A DNA stretch of 64,000 nucleotides from Brevibacillus dissolubilis (GTDB lineage Bacteria > Bacillota > Bacilli > Brevibacillales > Brevibacillaceae). Position numbers and translations under genes: made by a program. Below are positions 59,398 through 64,000 of the stretch, piece by piece (positions within the stretch are counted from its first letter, which is position 1; each line of letters starts with the position of its first letter). Under the pieces are notes generated by a model that was given only the letters and a program-made list of their open reading frames with translations, searched no databases and was not told the DNA's origin. The stretch covers positions 124,001 to 188,000 of the forward strand of contig NZ_VCNA01000004.1 in the NCBI RefSeq assembly GCF_006170445.1, in the 5' to 3' direction.

Positions 59398-60117
59398 ATG
59401 GAACAGGACGCCCAGAAACTCACGAGTGCCTTGGCCGACCCCACTCGATTCTCCATTTATCAATTCGTCACGAACAAACGAAATCCGGTTACCGTCCACG
59501 AGGTAGCAGAACATTTTAAGATCCACCCGAACGTTGCACGCCTCCACCTGACCAAACTGGAGGATGTGAATTTGTTGCAATCCGTTTCCGACAAAAGTGG
59601 AAAAGGCGGCCGTCCGAGCCGTCTGTACTCTCTGTCCCAGCAAGTGATCAGCCTCCAGTTCCCACCCCGTGATTATCAGCTTCTGGCCGATATTGCTATT
59701 GAGACACTGGTATCACTCGGTGAAGCTGGTGAACAAGGACTTGTTCGAATGGGTAGACGAATGGGAGTCGAAGCGGCTAAGCGCGCCATGGCAAAGACCA
59801 ATATAGATTTGGAGCAGGTGACACAAGAAGATTTAATGGACAGCATTTTTCAGCTGGTGGTCGCTCAGGGACTCCAACCTGATATTGAACAAATCAACGA
59901 ATCAACGTACCGCTTCCGCGTGTATAACTGCACCTTCTCTGAAGTAGCCAAACGGTATCCCAATGCCGTCTGCAAAATGCACAATGCCTTGTTAGAAGGA
60001 ATATTTGAAGCGTACTTTGGAGAAATTGAGTTAGTAGAGGAAGAAAAAATGCACGCCGGGTGTCAAGCTTGCAGTTACAGGGTTGTACGAATCCCTCCGA
60101 TCTCTCACCCGTCATAA
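59398..60117 (+). CDS. winged-helix transcription factor with C-terminal cysteines (SufR-like)
   Basis: 239 aa. N-terminal winged helix of the ArsR/DeoR kind (LADPTRFSIYQFV, HEVAEHFKIHPNVARLHLTKLEDVNLL, the beta-wing GRPSRLYSLS). The C-terminal half has Cys at YNCTF, AVCKMH and GCQACSY, a pattern reminiscent of SufR-type iron-sulfur regulators. The start at 59398 is preceded by AAAGGGGCGAGGG. Divergent to the Spx-like gene; the cluster-binding role is inference from the cysteines. Confidence 0.75.
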   Translation: MEQDAQKLTSALADPTRFSIYQFVTNKRNPVTVHEVAEHFKIHPNVARLHLTKLEDVNLLQSVSDKSGKGGRPSRLYSLSQQVISLQFPPRDYQLLADIAIETLVSLGEAGEQGLVRMGRRMGVEAAKRAMAKTNIDLEQVTQEDLMDSIFQLVVAQGLQPDIEQINESTYRFRVYNCTFSEVAKRYPNAVCKMHNALLEGIFEAYFGEIELVEEEKMHAGCQACSYRVVRIPPISHPS

Positions 60118-60213
60118 AACCGTCATACCTTCCCGTTTACACGCTTCGACATGTCCATTATAATGGGTAAGGAAATCTTTCTATAAGGAATACTTGCCAA
60201 AGGAGGGAAACGC

Positions 60214-60486
60214 ATGGATCGCATGTATCGTGTTCTCAGCTTCTGGACATTAATGATCGCGCTGATGGCCTTCTGGGGCGAATTGATGAAAATGGCGCTT
60301 TTGTTCTTCGGCTTAACCGCGACATTCTTGGCGCTTGGCTACATGAATTTGTCCGAGAGAACCTATCTACGAATTTTCTTCTGCTTTATGTTCTTCTCGT
60401 TCGTAGGTTTTACTTACTACACGTTTTACGGAATGCCGCCGGCTGGTGCTGGTGGAGAACATTCACTTCTTCTTTCTATCATGTAA
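60214..60486 (+). CDS. DUF2626 family membrane protein
   Basis: 90 aa, about three hydrophobic segments (FWTLMIALMAFWGELMKMALLFFGLTATFLALGYM; IFFCFMFFSFVGFTYYTFYGMPP). Matches the DUF2626 family of Bacillales (B. subtilis YqgY type), of unknown function. AAAGGAGGG before the ATG. Followed by an intrinsic terminator and then element C. Confidence 0.82.
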   Translation: MDRMYRVLSFWTLMIALMAFWGELMKMALLFFGLTATFLALGYMNLSERTYLRIFFCFMFFSFVGFTYYTFYGMPPAGAGGEHSLLLSIM

Positions 60487-60493
60487 AAAAGGG

Positions 60494-60520
60494 CTGGGGA
60501 TTGATCCCCAGTCTTTTTTT
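60494..60520 (+). terminator. terminator of the DUF2626 gene
   Basis: 8-bp stem CTGGGGAT/ATCCCCAG followed by TCTTTTTTT. Its 3' arm has a complementary copy (GACTGGGG) on the far side of element C at about 60827-60834. Confidence 0.9.
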
Positions 60521-60528
60521 ATTTTTAT

Positions 60529-60813
60529 GACCGGGAGGTCTCTTAGCTTTTGTGGTGGAGGTGGTTCCTGTGACACGCGGAGCCGCCTATGTTGAACCAC
60601 CGCAAGGGGGTTGGGACTGTCCGCTCCGAGCAAAGGAAGTGTGGGACGGGTCAAAAAGGGTTCGAGGAAGCGGATTCGAACGGAGAAGTTTGCCCCTGAG
60701 CAGACTCGAAGAAGTAAACCCCACTTCCTTCCCTCGGAGCTGAGATGGTGGTTCAAAGAGGCTCTCCGCGTGTCACAGGAACCACCTCCAGCCAGCTTTC
60801 GAGATCGACGGTC
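60529..60813 (+). repeat. structured repeat element, copy C
   Basis: Third copy of the family. GACTGTCCGCT at 60615-60625. Helices: outer arms 60529-60556/60790-60813 (imperfect); P1 25 bp perfect, 60557-60581/60765-60789; P2 10 bp, 60592-60601/60747-60756; P3 60635-60645/60719-60728 with one bulge; P5 GTTCGA/TCGAAC (60659-60664/60675-60680). The blocks CGCAAGGGGG, GGGTCAAAAAGGGTTC, GAAGCGGATTCG and GTTTGCCCCTGAGCAGACTCGAAGA are shared with the others. It lies directly after the DUF2626 terminator in the same orientation, between convergent genes. Confidence 0.8.
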
Positions 60814-60871
60814 AAAAAAAGAAAAAGACTGGGGTAATGATGTGAGAAATGGGGAAGACAAAAGATAAAGC

Positions 60872-60920
60872 AAAAGGATACAAAAATGCCTCCTACCCAG
60901 GCACACTTTTGTATCCTTCT
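60872..60920 (-). terminator. terminator downstream of the MidA-type gene
   Basis: Minus-strand stem AAGGATACAAAA/TTTTGTATCCTT with an inner TGCCT/AGGCA helix, followed by a T-run. About 90 bases beyond the stop. Confidence 0.7.
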
Positions 60921-61008
60921 TCGTGTTCTATTCTCTTTTCCTCGTTCTACACCACTTACTTTTTCCTATTTATATAGCACATATTTCCACATTGCCTTGA
61001 TATCCCAG

Positions 61009-62127
61009 TCATCCCTTCCGTTGAACCAAAACCCTAAACATCCCGCCCAGACCGCTTGGCATCAGCAGCTGCTGGATGGCACGGTTGCGTTTCATTGCTT
61101 GGGACGTGAACGGATCGCGGTCATTGTGGCTCTGGGCTTTGTGCAGGATGCCGTGCTGCATGAGGAACTGGTCTTGGCGCTGGAACGAGACATCGTTCAA
61201 TCCTACCTCTTCCCCCCGACGGATCAATTCGGAAAAATTCACATGGGCGGTGATATCCTGCTCCCCCACCAGCTGATACGGGTTGTCGCTGGCTTGGTGG
61301 CGGTGATAGCACATTAGGGTACCACGGCGGCGGCTTGGATGGTAGAGATCCTCTTGGCGGTCCCCATAGTCAATCGTGATGACAGAGCCGCGGTGCAATA
61401 GGTCGCTAATCGCTTTCATCGTCCCGGCTACGGCTGTGTTCACCTCAATCCGCATCCCGACAGGCAGGGAAGCTGGCAGCTCCACCAATAGCTTCTCAAG
61501 TACATCCACTTCCTCTCGGGCTCCTGAGAATGTATCAAGATGCACCTCTGCGAACCGCTCCTCCTGCTCCAGCCACGTAACGCCTACCTCGCGCCAGCCT
61601 TCTACAGTCTTGTCCAGCATCCGGACGGGGAATGCATCGAACCATTCGTTCGAGACGATCACGCCTTCGATGGATTCTGCCTCGGCTGCAGCCTCAATCG
61701 TCGGATACCAGACCTGTGGGCATCGGAATTCTGCCAAGGCCTGACGCTGCAGCTCCTGGTGATAGCCGCTGATCTCGATCATCATCACCTTCATCCGTCC
61801 ATAGACGTCTGGTGCCGTGTTTTGGATGTGGGTAAGCATGTGCTTCATCAGATGCCCGGTTCCACCGCCTGCTTCGACCAGCACCGGCTCCTCGATTCCC
61901 TGCTCTCTCCAGATCGTCAGAACGGCATCTGCGAGTGTTTCGGCAAATACGGGGTGAACGGTTGCACTGGTGTAGAAATCACCGTCCTTGCCCACCTTGG
62001 GTCTGGTTTGCCGATAATATCCATGCCGAGGGTGGTATAGGGCAAGCTCCATGAAGCGTACAAATGAAATCGAGTGATTTTCACTCTGATTAATCTCTGC
62101 CTGTATAGACAATTCCAGTGGATTCAT
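61009..62127 (-). CDS. SAM-dependent methyltransferase, MidA/NDUFAF7 family
   Basis: 372 aa. Family start FMELALYHPRHGYYRQTRPKVGKDGDFYTSATVHPVFAE, SAM motif LVEAGGGTGHLMKHML, SNEWFDAFPVRM and GSVITIDYGD. NDUFAF7 methylates an arginine of respiratory complex I; the bacterial target is unknown. Alone on the minus strand between convergent genes and the divergent lipoprotein. Confidence 0.88.
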   Translation of the reverse strand: MNPLELSIQAEINQSENHSISFVRFMELALYHPRHGYYRQTRPKVGKDGDFYTSATVHPVFAETLADAVLTIWREQGIEEPVLVEAGGGTGHLMKHMLTHIQNTAPDVYGRMKVMMIEISGYHQELQRQALAEFRCPQVWYPTIEAAAEAESIEGVIVSNEWFDAFPVRMLDKTVEGWREVGVTWLEQEERFAEVHLDTFSGAREEVDVLEKLLVELPASLPVGMRIEVNTAVAGTMKAISDLLHRGSVITIDYGDRQEDLYHPSRRRGTLMCYHRHQASDNPYQLVGEQDITAHVNFSELIRRGEEVGLNDVSFQRQDQFLMQHGILHKAQSHNDRDPFTSQAMKRNRAIQQLLMPSGLGGMFRVLVQRKG

Positions 62128-62227
62128 ACTTGATCACCTAATCTGGTTTTTATTATTTTTCACACACAAAAGCAGGCAATAACGCTATAATGGGCAGATA
62201 TCATTTATTTCCATTTAGGAGGAACAT

Positions 62228-63307
62228 ATGTACAGACAAAACAAAATTGGCTTCACCCTGTTTCTCATCTTTGCCCTGATGGCACTGCTCGTAGCTGGAT
62301 GCGGTGACCAGCGCTCGGCCAAACAAGTGCTGTTTGACACGTACAAGGAGCAGCTCAATATCAAATCCTATAGCTTCGATGGCTCCCTGAAAATGCGGGC
62401 CGATGCGAAAGGTGCCGATGTAGAAGCAGATCCACAAGCCAAAATGGTCTTGGATGCTCTGAAAAAATCCGAGCTGAAATATCGTGGTACAGTCTCCCTG
62501 GAGCCGTTTCAAATCGAAATGATTTTGGATGCAAGCATTGATCTGCAAGGCATGACAACAAATTTTAACATGCCGATTGTGATGAATCAAGATAAGATGT
62601 GGGTAAAAATTCCAGCGCTTCCGTTCCTCGCTGAGACCCAACAGCTCCAAGGAAAATTCGTCGAGCTCGACTACAAAGAACTGGCTAAATCCACAGGAGA
62701 AGAGCCAATCGACATGGCCAGCCAGTTGAAAGCACAGCGTCAGCTGATCATCAAGGCAAGTGATTCCCTCAGCAAAAATCTCGAGGACACCTACTTCATC
62801 GACCTGAAAAAAGAAGAATTCAAGCTCCCAGAAGGCGTTGAGGCAGAGCGCATCGTGAAGATGTATGTCACCAACGAAACCTACCTGCCGTTCCTCAAGA
62901 CCCTTGCAGCTAAAGTAGCACCTGAACTCATCGACGCCATGTTGGCTGATAAAGAATTGCAAAAAGCTTATGCCATGACAGAAGAAGAACTCAAAGAAGG
63001 CAAAACCAACCTGGCTGATCTGGTCAAAGATTTTGACAAGGATGCCGCAGAGCTCAAATCCGTGATGGACCTGAAGAAATTGGATATGATCCTCGCTGTG
63101 GATAAAGCGAACCACCTGCCTTACACACTCGTCGATCTGGACGTCACCGTAAAGCCTGAGGGTGAAGACATGACCGTCGACTTCGGTATCACCGTGGACC
63201 AAAAAACAACCAATATCAATGCTGAACCGAAGTGGGAAATCGGCATTCCAAAAGCAGGAGAAGTAATCCCTTACACCGAAATGATGCAGATGATGGGCTC
63301 GATGTAA
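62228..63307 (+). CDS. lipoprotein of unknown function
   Basis: 359 aa. Lipoprotein signal: hydrophobic LFLIFALMALLVAGC with Cys at about residue 25 (lipobox LVAG-C). The mature part is a beta-rich, lysine-rich domain with no motif I recognise, of the LolA/LppX or DUF type found in Bacillales surface lipoproteins. GGAGG before the ATG. Followed after 23 bases by the truncated coiled-coil gene in the same direction. Confidence 0.78.
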   Translation: MYRQNKIGFTLFLIFALMALLVAGCGDQRSAKQVLFDTYKEQLNIKSYSFDGSLKMRADAKGADVEADPQAKMVLDALKKSELKYRGTVSLEPFQIEMILDASIDLQGMTTNFNMPIVMNQDKMWVKIPALPFLAETQQLQGKFVELDYKELAKSTGEEPIDMASQLKAQRQLIIKASDSLSKNLEDTYFIDLKKEEFKLPEGVEAERIVKMYVTNETYLPFLKTLAAKVAPELIDAMLADKELQKAYAMTEEELKEGKTNLADLVKDFDKDAAELKSVMDLKKLDMILAVDKANHLPYTLVDLDVTVKPEGEDMTVDFGITVDQKTTNINAEPKWEIGIPKAGEVIPYTEMMQMMGSM

Positions 63308-63330
63308 GAAACAGAAAGTTGTGAAGGGAT

Positions 63331-64000
63331 ATGCACAGATTACTCATCTGTATATTTGCACTGACAATAGCCCTCGCTCCGTTGCATGCCGCAGCGGAGG
63401 AGGGTCCTTCTTTAGAGCAAGTGATTTTGCAGCAGCATTTTACGCAAAAAGAACTGGAGCGCAATCTGGAGCTGATTCAGGTCGAGGAAGCCAAGCTGGG
63501 GGACGAGATCGTCTCTCTGGATGCTGATCTCAAGCGTCAAGCGACCGTGATTGACGCGATGGGCAAGCATGCCGGTCAGGTCGCATTGGCCTACTACAAA
63601 GGCGAGCGCACCTCGATTTTGACACTGTTGTTTGATGCCGAGAATTTTAACGATTTCCTCTTCTCGCTCTACTTCCTGCAAGCTCTGTTTGAACAGGATA
63701 TCAAGAAGCTGGAGGATTTTCAGCAGGAGCGCGAGACCGCAAAGCAGCTTCAGACTAAGAAGCAAGAGCGTCTGTCCCAGGTGAAGACGACCCGTGCTTA
63801 TTATGAAAAACGCCTGGCCGAGATGCTCGCCGTACAGAAGGAAAAAGAAGCCAACCTGCAAAAGCTAAAGGATCCTACCTCCATCGAAGGTCTGATGACA
63901 CACCTGATCGATGACTGGCGGACGCGTGGATTACCGGTATTCCGCAATTATTTTGGTGTGCTGGCACAGGTGATGATGCAGCTGCCCGAGCTGGTGACAC
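63331..64000 (+). CDS. exported coiled-coil protein, 3' end beyond the window
   Basis: Open frame to the window edge (no stop); 223 codons are visible. Signal peptide MHRLLICIFALTIALAPLHAAAEE, then long Glu/Lys/Gln/Leu heptads (about 30-185) with LLFDAENFNDFLFSLYFLQALFEQDIKKLEDF, the pattern of PcsB/CwlO-type coiled-coil domains that regulate hydrolases. GAAGGGAT lies before the ATG. The C-terminal domain is outside, so the function is open. Confidence 0.7.
   Translation, partial: MHRLLICIFALTIALAPLHAAAEEGPSLEQVILQQHFTQKELERNLELIQVEEAKLGDEIVSLDADLKRQATVIDAMGKHAGQVALAYYKGERTSILTLLFDAENFNDFLFSLYFLQALFEQDIKKLEDFQQERETAKQLQTKKQERLSQVKTTRAYYEKRLAEMLAVQKEKEANLQKLKDPTSIEGLMTHLIDDWRTRGLPVFRNYFGVLAQVMMQLPELVT

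Noticed and set aside
60463-60906. Open frames on both strands within element C
   Set aside because: They follow from the inverted-repeat sequence; no ribosome binding site or conserved residues, and the frames are not shared by copies A and B.
62201-63202. 333-codon minus-strand frame
   Set aside because: Antisense of the lipoprotein gene, Phe/His/Gln-rich shadow translation.
1-64000. CRISPR array
   Set aside because: No regularly spaced direct repeats were seen.
1-64000. tRNA or rRNA genes
   Set aside because: No cloverleaf with TTCGA-type T-loop and CCA-end context and no rRNA-like segments were noticed; a tRNAscan run would settle it.

Overview
The window is chromosomal DNA of a spore-forming, Gram-positive, low-to-mid-GC bacterium of the order Bacillales. 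Evidence: complete spoIIGA-sigE-sigG, divIVA-ylmH-ylmG-sepF-ylmE-ylmD-ylmC and rsmH-ftsL-pbpB-spoVD-murE-mraY-murD-ftsW/spoVE blocks, a CotX-type coat protein, bacillithiol biosynthesis (bshC), an mother-cell-type yng acyl-CoA degradation operon, and strong AGGAGG ribosome binding sites. The protein sequences and base composition suggest something near Tumebacillus/Effusibacillus/Brevibacillus; that placement is inference.

Layout. 0-6 kb: topB, a TerC membrane protein, an exported SurA-like protein, an FAD oxidoreductase and a ytkD-like Nudix hydrolase. 6.1-9.5 kb: an accessory island with an AT-rich putative immunity gene behind a large polymorphic-toxin-like gene whose N-terminus carries the QR..GN motif of cargo of extracellular contractile injection systems (eCIS). 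9.6-13.1 kb: MFS transporter, mandelate-racemase-type enolase and yteA-like DksA protein. 13.2-25.6 kb (all minus strand): divIVA/ylm genes, a beta-gamma-crystallin-like gene, sigG, sigE, spoIIGA, coat and exported proteins, ftsZ, ftsA. 25.7-41.9 kb (minus): sbp, two DUF881 genes, divIB, murA, murB, ftsW/spoVE, murD, mraY, murE, spoVD, pbpB, ftsL, rsmH. murG, murC, murF and mraZ are not in this run. 42.1-50.7 kb: ahcY, a LysR regulator with a divergent amino acid permease, bshC, an XRE-cupin regulator, a membrane protein and panE. 51-56 kb: a five-gene acyl-CoA carboxylase / HMG-CoA lyase operon. 56.1-64 kb: ylbP, ylbO, an enoyl-CoA hydratase, an Spx/ArsC-like protein divergent from an SufR-like regulator, a DUF2626 protein, a MidA-type methyltransferase, a lipoprotein and a truncated coiled-coil exported protein.

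The least explained structure is a family of three dispersed, about 270-305 nt elements (17381-17649 plus, 58442-58747 minus, 60529-60813 plus). All three share short conserved core blocks (for example GACTGTCCGCT and GTTTGCCC) but have completely different helix sequences that nevertheless remain perfectly complementary. This is covariation visible by eye, which points to a structured RNA (or folded single-stranded DNA) element under selection for structure. Two copies sit directly after intrinsic terminators and their outer arms complement the terminator. A separate long perfect hairpin (46545-46632) sits in another intergenic region.

Regulatory points readable from sequence: a spoIIG-type promoter with a 21-nt spacer; a forespore-type promoter in front of sigG; the rsmH/division-operon promoter built into the ahcY terminator, followed by MraZ-box-like repeats although mraZ is missing; intrinsic terminators inside the division operon (ftsL/pbpB and murA/divIB); a hairpin predicted to hide the spoVD ribosome binding site; and a 28-bp palindrome whose centre is the -35 box of the Spx-like gene.
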